Position numbers and translations under genes: made by a program. From the NCBI GenBank assembly GCA_035353615.1, contig DAOPZY010000010.1:1-64000 (forward strand): a stretch of 64,000 nt of DNA, given 5' to 3'. Positions 25,955 to 34,972 of this stretch are shown one piece after another; within the stretch, counting starts at the first letter, position 1, and each line of letters opens with the position of its first letter. A model generated the notes under the pieces. The model did not search any database, was not told the DNA's origin, and saw nothing but the letters and a program-made list of their open reading frames with translations. This DNA is from CAXXOK01 sp035353615 (GTDB lineage: Bacteria > Bacillota > Clostridia > Christensenellales > Aristaeellaceae).

Positions 25955-26653
25955 TTGATTGGAACGCTGATTAACGTTGCCGCAATCCTCGTGGGTTCGG
26001 CCCTTGGTCTGTTGCTGAAACGCAGCTTTCGGCAAAGCATGGCGGACGTGGTGATGCAGGGCCTCGGCCTTTGCGTGGTGCTCATTGGCCTGAGCGGGGC
26101 GCTGAAAACCGGCAACGTGCTGTTGATGATCCTTTCTGTCGTGGTTGGCGGCGTGCTGGGTTCCGCCATCGGCATCAACAAACGCCTGACCCAGTTGGGC
26201 GAGTTTGCGCAACGCAAGTTGGTGCGCAACGCGGATCAGGGCGCCAGCACCTTCGCGCAGGCCTTTGTGACGGCCAGCCTTGTGTTCTGCGTAGGCGCGA
26301 TGGCGGTGGTCGGCGCGCTAGACAGCGGCATCCGGGGGGATCACAGCACGCTGATTGCCAAATCCGCGCTGGATGGCGTTGCCTCCGTGGTTTTTGCCGG
26401 CGCGCTCGGCCCCGGCGTGATGCTCTCAGCCCTTCCGGTGCTGATTTACCAGGGGGCCATCGCCCTGCTGGGCAACCTCATCGCGCCGCTGCTCAGCGAT
26501 ATTGTAGTGCAGGAAATGAGCGCTGTCGGCGGGTTGCTGATTGTGGGCATTGGTCTAAATATGCTGCTCAAATCGGAAATCAAGGTGGCGGACCTTCTTC
26601 CGGCCATCTTTATCCCATTCCTGTACTACCCCATTGTGGGGTTATTCAGTTAA
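25955..26653 (+). CDS. DUF554 membrane protein
   Basis: A 232-residue polytopic membrane protein starting at TTG 25955 behind AAGGAGG. MIGTLINVAAILVGSALGLL at the start, the FVTASLVFCVGAMAVVGAL and SALDGVASVVFAGALGPGV segments, and GIGLNMLL near the end are typical of the DUF554/YdfK family, with six or seven membrane segments. The function of the family is not established; a transport role is often assumed. Monocistronic, converging with lepB. Confidence 0.9.
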   Translation: MIGTLINVAAILVGSALGLLLKRSFRQSMADVVMQGLGLCVVLIGLSGALKTGNVLLMILSVVVGGVLGSAIGINKRLTQLGEFAQRKLVRNADQGASTFAQAFVTASLVFCVGAMAVVGALDSGIRGDHSTLIAKSALDGVASVVFAGALGPGVMLSALPVLIYQGAIALLGNLIAPLLSDIVVQEMSAVGGLLIVGIGLNMLLKSEIKVADLLPAIFIPFLYYPIVGLFS

Positions 26654-26952
26654 AGAGCAGATGACAGGCGGCTGCAAGGCGCGGCGCTATCGGTAGCCGA
26701 CCTTCCCCCGCGCCGCGAAGGTTTGGCGCATGACCGCAGCCCGCGGTCATCGGCCAACGTGGAGCCTAAAGCCCACGTCGCCTTCAGCCCGGTCGGTTTA
26801 CGGCTCCCGCCCTTAGGAACCCTACCCTTTGCTCATCCAAAACGCGCCCCTCCCATTGCAGCCCGTTGGCCGAAAACCCCATCCGGGGTTTCTGAACCCA
26901 ACAGCGCTACGCAATCGGGAAGAGCGCGTTTTGCAATACTGTTTCCGCCGGT
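26654..26952. terminator. Convergent gap with terminator-like hairpin at 26873-26891
   Basis: AAACCCC-ATCC-GGGGTTT (26873-26891) lies between converging DUF554 and lepB genes and has T-runs on both strands (better on the minus strand). The rest of the gap shows only short GC palindromes and no gene. Confidence 0.5.
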
Positions 26953-27606
26953 TTACTCGATCCCGCGGATTTGGTTAAACGGATACACAACGCAGCGCAC
27001 ATGCCCGATGATCTGGCTGCGCGTCAGCGTGGCGGGCTTGCCGTAACCGTAATAATTTCGGCTGTCGTGGCTGTTGTCCCGGTTATCCCCCATCACAAAG
27101 TACTGATCCTCGCCCAGCGTCATCGCGTCCATGGAGAACCCGTCGTCATTGCGGCTCGGGGTCAGATAGGTTTCGTCCAAAGCGACGCCGTTTCGGTATA
27201 CCACATTGTTTTTCACTTCAATGGTATCGCCGGGCACCCCCATCAGGCGCTTCACGAAATTCTCTGTGCGGCCGGGATATTTGCAAATCACCACATCCCC
27301 GTCCTGCGGTTCGCCAAAGAGGTACTCGGGTTTGGTGACAAACATAATTTCGTTGTTTTGCAAGGTATCGCACATGCTTTGCCCGTCCACCCGGATCGGC
27401 TCAAACAGGAATGTCCGGATCAGCAGGGCGATCACAACGGCGGAACCGAGGGTCAGGATCCAGCTGAGGATTTCTTTTTGCACGTTCTTCTTTTTCTCCT
27501 GCGGGGTTACGGCGGTCGGCTCCGTTTTGGCCTCGGTTTCGGCTGTGTTCTTCTGCGGCTCCTGAACCTCGTTTTCAGCCGTTTCCTTTTCGTTGTCGTT
27601 CTGCAT
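26953..27606 (-). CDS. lepB: Type I signal peptidase
   Basis: A 217-residue protein starting at the ATG at 27606 behind GAGGAGG. An unusually long, charged cytoplasmic N-terminus (about 50 residues rich in Glu, Thr and Lys) precedes one membrane segment. The catalytic Ser lies in VDGQSMCDTL, the catalytic Lys in VKRLMGVPGDTIEV, and box E is YFVMGDNRDNSHDSR. It removes signal peptides outside the membrane. Many proteins encoded in this window, including both binding proteins, carry its A-x-A sites. It follows the DUF951 gene by 15 bases. Confidence 0.96.
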   Translation of the reverse strand: MQNDNEKETAENEVQEPQKNTAETEAKTEPTAVTPQEKKKNVQKEILSWILTLGSAVVIALLIRTFLFEPIRVDGQSMCDTLQNNEIMFVTKPEYLFGEPQDGDVVICKYPGRTENFVKRLMGVPGDTIEVKNNVVYRNGVALDETYLTPSRNDDGFSMDAMTLGEDQYFVMGDNRDNSHDSRNYYGYGKPATLTRSQIIGHVRCVVYPFNQIRGIE

Positions 27607-27621
27607 GCAGATCCTCCTCAT

Positions 27622-27852
27622 TTATGGCTGATTGGCCATTTGCCTGAGCGTTTCCGCCTCCGGCACAGGCCCCTGCGAAAGCACTTTTTTGCGGCGTTTG
27701 ATAAACACGGCGCGTTCCAGCATCACAATGCGCCCGCAACCCAGGCATTTCATTTTGACGTCCGCGCCAATCCGGATTACCTTCCATTGGTCGCTGCCGC
27801 AGGGATGGGGTTTGCGCGTCTGCACCACATCGCCTAAACGGATTTCCTCCAA
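27622..27852 (-). CDS. DUF951 small zinc-ribbon-like protein
   Basis: A 76-residue protein with the DUF951 signature: IRLGDVVQTRKPHPCGSDQW and MKCLGCGRIVMLER. The three Cys suggest metal binding. I place the start at TTG 27852, preceded by GGGGAGGGG, because the ATG at 27882 lies inside the -10 box of the promoter. Relatives also begin near xIRLGDVV. The function is unknown; the family is widespread in Firmicutes. It is the first gene of an operon with lepB. Confidence 0.9.
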   Translation of the reverse strand: MEEIRLGDVVQTRKPHPCGSDQWKVIRIGADVKMKCLGCGRIVMLERAVFIKRRKKVLSQGPVPEAETLRQMANQP

Positions 27853-27880
27853 GCGTAATCCCCTCCCCAACAATATTGCC

Positions 27881-27909
27881 ATTATACAACCGCGCCCGCG
27901 AAGTTTCAA
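27881..27909 (-). promoter_or_regulatory. Promoter of the DUF951-lepB operon
   Basis: On the minus strand TTGAAA (27909-27904) and TATAAT (27886-27881) are exactly 17 bases apart. The predicted start site near 27874 decides the TTG start of the DUF951 gene. Confidence 0.75.
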
Positions 27910-28259
27910 GCGGCAGCCGCCGGATTGGGCCGGCATGGCCGTTACCAAACTGTAAACAATTTCAATTAAGCCAAACCACGTTTTACTCCGCGTTCCTGAT
28001 ATGAGCGCGCGGAGGGTTTCCCGCCGCGCTGCGCGGGCCGGCAACGACTCGCGGCCCATCCCAACAAGGAAACCTGCGGGTGCCAATCGCGTACCCGGTC
28101 ACAAAACGGGCCACCTGACCTTTCCCCACGCCGAGTCCGGGGAACAGGGCAAATGGCCCGAATGTTTGGCAATTTTCCGCTTTTAATCACAGGCACGGCG
28201 GTTGAATATATGGTTGCGCTTCCATCTGTTCGGGAGGGGTCGGCGTTAAGCGCTTCCAT

Positions 28260-28525
28260 CCCTCAACGGTTCAGCAGGTCAGCCGCTCAGCATGTGGGCA
28301 GATCGGTTGTTCTTCGGCTCAAACGCTCAAACGCTCAAGCGTTCAACAATTCCCCCGTTTTCCCAATCTGCTGTTCGCCATTCAGCCGCTCAATCGCTTA
28401 TCTGTTTCGCCGCCCCGTGACTTTGCTGCCTAGCCGTTCCGTTGTTCAGCCGTATCGCTTTACAGCCGCTCAACCGTTTTGTTGCTCAGCCATATCGCCT
28501 TTCAGCTGCTCAGTCCTTCAAACCG
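28260..28525. repeat. Degenerate short-repeat tract downstream of gltD
   Basis: The segment between gltD and the DUF951 promoter is filled with imperfect copies of CAGCCGCTCA and TTCAGCC, alternating with cgTTTtgttg-like blocks (for example near 28275, 28383, 28462 and 28490). Unit length drifts around 20-30 bases. It slightly enters the gltD 3' end. No gene is supported in 27910-28509. Confidence 0.6.
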
Positions 28526-29982
28526 TTCAGGTAGGCGTTGCATGCGGCGGCAGCTTCCTGCCCCTCGTTCATCGCGCGCACCACAAGGCTTTGGCCGCTG
28601 TGCATATCGCCCGCCACGAACACGCCCTTGCGCTCGGTTTGGTAATGCTCGGCCACAACGTTCGTGCGGGAATCCCGCGGCAGGCCGAAAGCGTCTACAA
28701 GGGTTTCCTCCGGGCCGGTGAAGCCCATGGCGATCAGCACCATATCGGCGGGCCACTTGCGCGCGGCGCCCTCGATGGCCTCAAACGTCATGCGGCCGTT
28801 CTGGTCCTTTACCCAGCGCACATTATCCGTGATGACCGCGCGAATCGCGCCTTTTTCATCGCGCTCAATCTCGCGGGCGTTCACCAGATACTGGCGGGGG
28901 TCATCGCCATATTTGGCGATGGCTTCCTGCTGGGCATAATCGGTTTTCAGGATGCGGGGATATTCCGGCCACGGGTTCTGTTCCGTGCGCTCCTCGGACG
29001 GGCGCGGCATAATTTCCAGTTGATGCACGCTGCGGCAACCCTGACGCAGGGCCGTGCCCACACAGTCTGTGCCCGTATCGCCGCCGCCGATAATCACCAC
29101 GTGCTTATCGCGCGCGTTCATTTCAGCAGGCACGGCGTAGGCCGGGTCCAGCAGGTGTTTGGTCGCGGTGGTCAGGTAATCCACCGCAAAGAGCACGCCT
29201 TTGCCCTCGCGGCCGGGGATGGTCAGGTTTCGGGCTTTGCCGCTGCCGCAAGCCAGCACCACCGCCTGATACTCTTTCAGCAGTTCCTCGGCAGGCTGAT
29301 CCACTCCCATGTGGCAGTTGGTCACAAAGGTGACGCCTTCCTCCCGCATCAGGTTCACCCGGCGGTCCACAATCTTCTTGTCCAGCTTCATGTTCGGAAT
29401 CCCGTACATCAGCAGCCCGCCAATGCGGTCGGCGCGTTCAAACACCGTAACGCTGTGTCCGTAGCGGTTCAGTCGCGCCGCGCAGGCCAACCCGGCCGGG
29501 CCGGAGCCAATCACCGCGACCCGCTTGCCGCTGCGTTTTTTCGGCGGCCGAGGCTGAATATAGCCGTTTTCAAACGCGTGCTCGATCAGCGTCAGCTCGT
29601 TCTGGCGGATGGTCACCATCGGCTGGTGAATCCCGCAGGTGCACGCGCCTTCGCACAGCGCCGGACACACCCGCCCGGTAAATTCCGGGAAACTGATGGT
29701 CCTCAGCAGCCGTTCGACAGCCGCGTCCCACTCCTGCCGGTAAATCAGATCATTCCACTCGGGGATCAGGTTGCCCAGCGGGCAACCGGTTGCAACGCCT
29801 TTGATGCTCATGCCGCTGTGGCAAAAAGGCACGCCGCAGTACATGCAGCGGCCGGCCTGTTCCAGTTGGGCTTCCAGCGGCAGGGCTTCGTGGATTTCTT
29901 CCCAATCGTTCAGCCGTTCCAGCGGATCACGGTCGGGGGGCAAACAACGGTCATATTCCAAAAAACCCATCAGCTTACCCAT
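28510..29982 (-). CDS. gltD: Glutamate synthase small subunit
   Basis: A 490-residue flavoprotein. The N-terminal iron-sulfur region has CMYCGVPFCH, GCPLGN and CPALCEGACTCG. The FAD site is GSGPAGLACAARLNRYG and the NADPH site IGGGDTGTDCVG. GltD passes electrons from NAD(P)H to the large subunit, which makes two glutamates from glutamine and 2-oxoglutarate. It overlaps the end of gltB by 8 bases, indicating coupled translation and equal stoichiometry. Length is standard. Confidence 0.97.
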   Translation of the reverse strand: MGKLMGFLEYDRCLPPDRDPLERLNDWEEIHEALPLEAQLEQAGRCMYCGVPFCHSGMSIKGVATGCPLGNLIPEWNDLIYRQEWDAAVERLLRTISFPEFTGRVCPALCEGACTCGIHQPMVTIRQNELTLIEHAFENGYIQPRPPKKRSGKRVAVIGSGPAGLACAARLNRYGHSVTVFERADRIGGLLMYGIPNMKLDKKIVDRRVNLMREEGVTFVTNCHMGVDQPAEELLKEYQAVVLACGSGKARNLTIPGREGKGVLFAVDYLTTATKHLLDPAYAVPAEMNARDKHVVIIGGGDTGTDCVGTALRQGCRSVHQLEIMPRPSEERTEQNPWPEYPRILKTDYAQQEAIAKYGDDPRQYLVNAREIERDEKGAIRAVITDNVRWVKDQNGRMTFEAIEGAARKWPADMVLIAMGFTGPEETLVDAFGLPRDSRTNVVAEHYQTERKGVFVAGDMHSGQSLVVRAMNEGQEAAAACNAYLNGLKD

Positions 29983-32900
29983 TGTTGCGCACCTCCTTCT
30001 GTTGCATCAGGTAGCGCTTGTACTCAATCGGGATCACCTTCACAAAGCGGCTCACGGCGGAGCCCCATTGCGCGATCATCTGTTTTCCAAGGGGGCTGTC
30101 GGTGTGGTCCACATGCTGTTTAATCCAGCTCCGCACCTGAATTACCTCGTCCGGATCATCCAGCCGTTCAAGGCTGACCAGTTCCTGATTGCACCGGTCG
30201 CTGAATGAACCGTCCGCGTCAAACACGTAGGCGATACCGCCGGACATGCCCGCCGCAAAGTTTCGGCCCGTTTTGCCCAGCACTACCGTGCGACCGCCGG
30301 TCATGTATTCGCAGCCGTGGTCGCCCACGCCCTCCACAATGGCCAACGCGCCGCTGTTGCGCACGCAAAACCGTTCGCCGGCCACGCCGCAAACATAGGT
30401 TTCGCCGCCGGTCGCGCCATACAGCGCGACATTGCCGATGATGACGTTTTCCTGCGGCACAAATGTGCTGCCAACGGGCGGCTTCACGCACAGGATGCCG
30501 CCGGAAAGGCCCTTGCCCATATAGTCGTTGCAATCGCCTTCCAGCGAGAAGGTGATGCCCTTGGGCAGGAACGCGCCAAAGCTTTGCCCGGCGCTGCCCT
30601 CAAAATGAACCGTGATGCTGTCGTTGGGCAAGCCTTCCTCGCCGTAGCGGAGGGTCAGCTCGCTGCCCAGAATGGTGCCCACCGCGCGATTGGTGTTATG
30701 GATGGGCAACGAAGCCACCACATTCTGCTTGCCTTCCAGCGCAGGCTCAGCCAGCACTTCCAGCACGCTTTCATCCAGCGTGCGGCCCAGCGGGGAATGC
30801 TGCTTCTGGCTTGCGTGGCGCGGCTGTTCCATGAAGCCCTCCGGCGCGTACAGCACCGGCGAAAGATCAATCTCGGCATGCTTCCAGTTGGTGAGCCGAT
30901 CGCTTTTCTTGAGCAGATCCACACGGCCGATCATCTCGTCCAGCGTGCGGAAGCCCAATTGCGCCATCACCTCGCGCAACTCCTGCGCAATGAAGTGCAT
31001 AAACGAAATGATGTATTCCGGCTTGCCCTTGAAGCGTTTGCGCAGCTCGGGATTCTGCGTCGCAACGCCGGCGGGGCAGCTGTCCAGGTTGCACACGCGC
31101 ATCATGATGCAGCCCATGGTCACCAGCGGCGCCGTGGCAAAGCCAAACTCCTCCGCGCCCAGCAGCGCGGCGATGGCAACGTCGCGGCCCGTCATCAGTT
31201 TTCCGTCGGTTTCAAGGATCACGCGGCTGCGCAGCTGATTGAGCATCAGGGTCTGATGCGTTTCCGCCAGACCCAGTTCCCACGGCAGACCCGCGTGCTT
31301 GATGCTGGAACGCGGGCTGGCGCCGGTGCCGCCGTCGTAGCCGCTAATCAGGATCACGTCCGACAGGCCCTTGGCAACGCCGGCCGCAATGGTGCCCACG
31401 CCTGCCTCGCTAACCAGCTTGACGCTCACGCGCGCCTTGCGGTTGGCGTTTTTCAGGTCATAAATCAGCTCCGCCAAATCCTCAATGGAATAAATATCAT
31501 GGTGCGGGGGCGGCGAAATCAACCCAACGCCGGCGGTGGAATGGCGGGTTTTCGCAATCCAGGGGTACACCTTCGAGCCGGGCAGCTGACCGCCCTCGCC
31601 GGGCTTCGCGCCCTGCGCCATCTTGATTTGCAGCTCCTGCGCGTGTACCAGATAGTTGCTGGTTACGCCAAAGCGGCCGGACGCCACCTGCTTGATGGCG
31701 CTGGATTTGCTGTCCCCGTTTGGCAGGGTCTGATAGCGTTCCTCATCCTCGCCGCCCTCGCCGCTGTTGCTTTTGCCGCCGATGCGGTTCATCGCAATCG
31801 CCATGCACTCGTGGGCTTCCTGGCTGAGGGAGCCGTAACTCATCGCGCCGGTTTTGAAGCGTTTGCAGATGGTTTCAATGCTTTCCACTTCATCAATCGG
31901 CACCGGCTCGCCCTTGGGCGCAAAATCCATCAGGCTGCGCAGGGTGGCCTTGTCCGGGCTGTTATCCAGCGTATCGCTGTACTGTTTGAAAATTTTGTAA
32001 TCATCCTGCCAGCAGGCCTGCTGCAAAAGGTGGATGGTTTCAGGGTTGTACAGGTGATATTCCTCGCCTTTACGCCACTGTAGAACGCTTCCGGCTTCAA
32101 GGGTTTCCTCGCCCAGCGGGTCATGGTAGGCCGCGTCGTGACGCGCCGCGTTTTCCTTCGCCACGCCGTCCAGCCCAATGCCTCCGATGGGTGATACCGT
32201 TTCGGGGAAGTACTCGTCAATCAGCGCCCGGCTCAGGCCGACCGCTTCAAAAATTTGCGCCCCACGATAGCTTTGCACCGTGGAGATGCCCATCTTGGAC
32301 ATGGCTTTTACAATGCCCTTCACCACAGCCTTGATATAATGCGCCTGCGCTTCTTCCTCCGTCTGGCCTTTGAGCATGCCGGTGCGCAGGCCGTCGCTGA
32401 TGGTTTCCAGCGCCAGATAGGGGTTGATGGCGGTCGCGCCGTACCCCACCAGCAGCGAGAAATGGTGCACTTCGGTCGGCTCGCCGCTTTCCAGCAGGAT
32501 GCTCAGCTGGGTGCGGATGCCGCGGCGTATGGTGTGCGCCTGCACGCCGGATACCGCCATCAGGGCCGGCACCGCCGCGTGGGTCTCGTCCACGCCCCGG
32601 TCGGACAGGATGAAGATCGTGCAGCCGTTTTCAAACTGACGGTCCAGCTCGTCATACACCCGCCGCATTGCCGCCTTCACGCCGTTTCCGCCCTCCGCCA
32701 CGTTATACAGGATGGACAGGGTGCACGGCTTGAAACCCTCGCTGTCCAGCGCGCGCACTTTGGCAAGCTCCGCGTTGGTCATCAGAGGGTTGGGCAACTT
32801 GAGCTGACGGCAGCTTTGCGGCGAGGGCGCGAGCAAATCGCCTTCGGAGCCAATGTATACGCGCGTGGAGGTTACAATTTCCTCGCGGATGGCGTCGATC

Positions 32901-34492
32901 GGGGGGTTCGTAACCTGCGCAAACAGCTGATGGAAGTAGTCATACAGCAACTGCGGCCTTTCGGACAGCACCGCCAGCGGCATATCCGCGCCCATGGAGC
33001 CGGTCGGCTCAATGCCCTTATCCGCCATGGGGAGGATCACCTTTTGCACCTGCTCGTTGGTGTAGCCGAAGTTCTTTTGCAGTTGCCACAGCTCGCCGCC
33101 AAGCGCCGGCGCGGCGTCGCCCTGCGGCAGCTCCTCAATGGTCAGCTGCAACTGTTTAATCCAGCGGCTGTAGGGGTACATGGCGGCCATGCGGCTCTTG
33201 ATTTCGTCATCGCTGATTACACGGCCGGCCTCCGCGTCCACCAGAAGCATCCGGCCGGGGCGCAGGCGCTCCTTGTAGAGGATTTTTTCCGGCGGAATGT
33301 CCAGCACGCCGGTTTCGCTGGCCATAATCAGCATATCGTCCGTGGTGACGCAGTAGCGGGCGGGGCGCAGGCCGTTGCGGTCAAGCATGGCAAGGGTTTG
33401 CACGCCGTTGGTTACTGCCATGGCGGCGGGGCCGTCCCACGCGTCCATCACATGGCTGTGAAACTCGTAAAACGCGCGAAGCTCGGGAGAGATGGTCGTG
33501 TTCTTTTCCCAAGGCTCGGGGATCATCATCATGGCGGCGTGCGGCAGGCTGCGGCCGGAAAGCAGCAAAAACTCCAGCGCATTGTCAAACATCGCGCTGT
33601 CGCTGCCGTCGTCGTTTACAATGGGGAACACCTTGCGCACATCGTCGCCAAAAATATCGGTGTGTACGCTCGACTGCCGGGCGTTCATACGCTTCTGGTT
33701 GCCGTGGATGGTGTTGATTTCGCCGTTATGGATGGTATAGCGGTTGGGGTGCGCGCGCTCCCAACTGGGGAACGTGTTGGTGGAGTAGCGGCTGTGCACC
33801 AGCGCGACGGCCGTGGTATAGTCCAGATCGCTCAGGTCTAAAAACAGCTCGCCCACCTGCCGGGCTTGCAGCATTCCTTTATATACAATCGTATGGCAGC
33901 TCAGGCTCGCGGCATAAAAATCGCCGGGCCGGGCATCAGGCGCATACCGCAGGCTGCGCTCGGCCGCCTTGCGGATCAGGTACAACCTGCGCTCAAACGC
34001 AACGTCATCCGAAATTTCCGCGCTTTTCTGGATAAACGCCTGCCGAATAAAAGGCATGCAGGCCAGCGCGGTTTTCCCCAGCGTAAAAGGATTCACGGGC
34101 ACGGTGCGCCAACCGATAAAGGTTTGCCCATACTCGGCCACGATTTTTTCAAACGCCTGCTCGGCGGCGGCGCGGCGGTCCTCCTCCTGGGATAAAAAAA
34201 GCATGCCTACGCCGTATGCGCCGGGCGCGGGCAGCACCATCCCCTCCAAGGGGCATACTTTACGGAAAAATGCGTCCGGGATCTGCGTCAGAATCCCCGC
34301 GCCGTCCCCTGTATCCGGTTCGGCTCCGGTGCCGCCGCGATGGGAAAGGTGGTTGAGGGTTTCCATCGCGTCCTTCAAAACCCGGTGGGAACGCACGCCC
34401 TTGATGTTGGCCAGCATCCCGATGCCGCATGCGTCATGCTCATATTGCGGTGAATACAGCCCTTGCTGTCGAGGCAATCCTTGATCGTTCAT
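29975..34492 (-). CDS. gltB: Glutamate synthase large subunit
   Basis: About 1505 residues from the ATG at 34492 (GGAGG upstream). An in-frame GTG six bases earlier is an alternative; a start at 34600 would lie upstream of the promoter's start site. The N-terminal glutaminase nucleophile is Cys in YEHDACGIGM, implying removal of a propeptide of about 20 residues. The central FMN/synthase domain includes PGEGGQLPG and GYDGGTGASP, the 3Fe-4S cluster cysteines are in MMRVCNLDSCPAGVATQ, and the GXGXG beta-helix occupies the C-terminus. With gltD it forms the cytoplasmic nitrogen-assimilation enzyme. Confidence 0.97.
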   Translation of the reverse strand: MNDQGLPRQQGLYSPQYEHDACGIGMLANIKGVRSHRVLKDAMETLNHLSHRGGTGAEPDTGDGAGILTQIPDAFFRKVCPLEGMVLPAPGAYGVGMLFLSQEEDRRAAAEQAFEKIVAEYGQTFIGWRTVPVNPFTLGKTALACMPFIRQAFIQKSAEISDDVAFERRLYLIRKAAERSLRYAPDARPGDFYAASLSCHTIVYKGMLQARQVGELFLDLSDLDYTTAVALVHSRYSTNTFPSWERAHPNRYTIHNGEINTIHGNQKRMNARQSSVHTDIFGDDVRKVFPIVNDDGSDSAMFDNALEFLLLSGRSLPHAAMMMIPEPWEKNTTISPELRAFYEFHSHVMDAWDGPAAMAVTNGVQTLAMLDRNGLRPARYCVTTDDMLIMASETGVLDIPPEKILYKERLRPGRMLLVDAEAGRVISDDEIKSRMAAMYPYSRWIKQLQLTIEELPQGDAAPALGGELWQLQKNFGYTNEQVQKVILPMADKGIEPTGSMGADMPLAVLSERPQLLYDYFHQLFAQVTNPPIDAIREEIVTSTRVYIGSEGDLLAPSPQSCRQLKLPNPLMTNAELAKVRALDSEGFKPCTLSILYNVAEGGNGVKAAMRRVYDELDRQFENGCTIFILSDRGVDETHAAVPALMAVSGVQAHTIRRGIRTQLSILLESGEPTEVHHFSLLVGYGATAINPYLALETISDGLRTGMLKGQTEEEAQAHYIKAVVKGIVKAMSKMGISTVQSYRGAQIFEAVGLSRALIDEYFPETVSPIGGIGLDGVAKENAARHDAAYHDPLGEETLEAGSVLQWRKGEEYHLYNPETIHLLQQACWQDDYKIFKQYSDTLDNSPDKATLRSLMDFAPKGEPVPIDEVESIETICKRFKTGAMSYGSLSQEAHECMAIAMNRIGGKSNSGEGGEDEERYQTLPNGDSKSSAIKQVASGRFGVTSNYLVHAQELQIKMAQGAKPGEGGQLPGSKVYPWIAKTRHSTAGVGLISPPPHHDIYSIEDLAELIYDLKNANRKARVSVKLVSEAGVGTIAAGVAKGLSDVILISGYDGGTGASPRSSIKHAGLPWELGLAETHQTLMLNQLRSRVILETDGKLMTGRDVAIAALLGAEEFGFATAPLVTMGCIMMRVCNLDSCPAGVATQNPELRKRFKGKPEYIISFMHFIAQELREVMAQLGFRTLDEMIGRVDLLKKSDRLTNWKHAEIDLSPVLYAPEGFMEQPRHASQKQHSPLGRTLDESVLEVLAEPALEGKQNVVASLPIHNTNRAVGTILGSELTLRYGEEGLPNDSITVHFEGSAGQSFGAFLPKGITFSLEGDCNDYMGKGLSGGILCVKPPVGSTFVPQENVIIGNVALYGATGGETYVCGVAGERFCVRNSGALAIVEGVGDHGCEYMTGGRTVVLGKTGRNFAAGMSGGIAYVFDADGSFSDRCNQELVSLERLDDPDEVIQVRSWIKQHVDHTDSPLGKQMIAQWGSAVSRFVKVIPIEYKRYLMQQKEVRNNG

Positions 34493-34580
34493 GTTCACGT
34501 AACCTCCGCTCGCGTCGGTAAGAAAAGAAAAAAGGGATTTCTGCGCCCGATTGGGTAGACTCCCCATTGAGCGTTCCAGT

Positions 34581-34610
34581 ATTATAGCATCCCCTTCCAA
34601 AGCGTGACAA
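34581..34610 (-). promoter_or_regulatory. Promoter of gltBD
   Basis: On the minus strand TTGTCA (34610-34605) and TATAAT (34586-34581) are 18 bases apart, with TGC before the -10. A T-rich leader of about 80 bases follows before the ribosome binding site. Confidence 0.7.
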
Positions 34611-34683
34611 GGGCGGAACAGAGGAAATACAATGCCTCAAAGACCGTGCTGATTGGCCCTGTGCGGCGCAAATCATTTTCCGT

Positions 34684-34713
34684 TTGCCCCTCCCCCGCCG
34701 CGCATGGTATAAT
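34684..34713 (+). promoter_or_regulatory. Promoter of tex
   Basis: TTGCCC (34684-34689) and TATAAT (34708-34713) are 18 bases apart, with TGG before the -10 (extended -10). The leader to the tex start is about 250 bases and holds no gene. Confidence 0.6.
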
Positions 34714-34972
34714 GCAATGCGCGTTTAGCCGCGCGCCGGGTTGCCGAAAAACATCCGCCGTGGCGCAAGCGGGCCAAAAGGCGCAAGCAATCGCGGACTT
34801 TAGGCAAAACCATTCGACCCAATGCCCGTAGCCTTCAGCGCAAGGCGGGCGAAAACCCGCGGGGCCGCGCGTTCAGCCGTACCGCGGTCAGCCGCGCCGC
34901 TTTGGCAGCCCGCCGCGTATCCCAGCGCGCACAGTGATCGGCGCAAATCGGAAAGGAACGACAAAACAACTT

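Noticed and set aside
28153..30123. Long plus-strand open frame over gltD
   Set aside because: It is antisense to gltD, made of Arg/His/Ala-rich sequence with no family match, and has no ribosome binding site.
30317..33841. Two long plus-strand open frames opposite gltB
   Set aside because: Antisense shadows of a conserved 1505-residue enzyme; no start signals.
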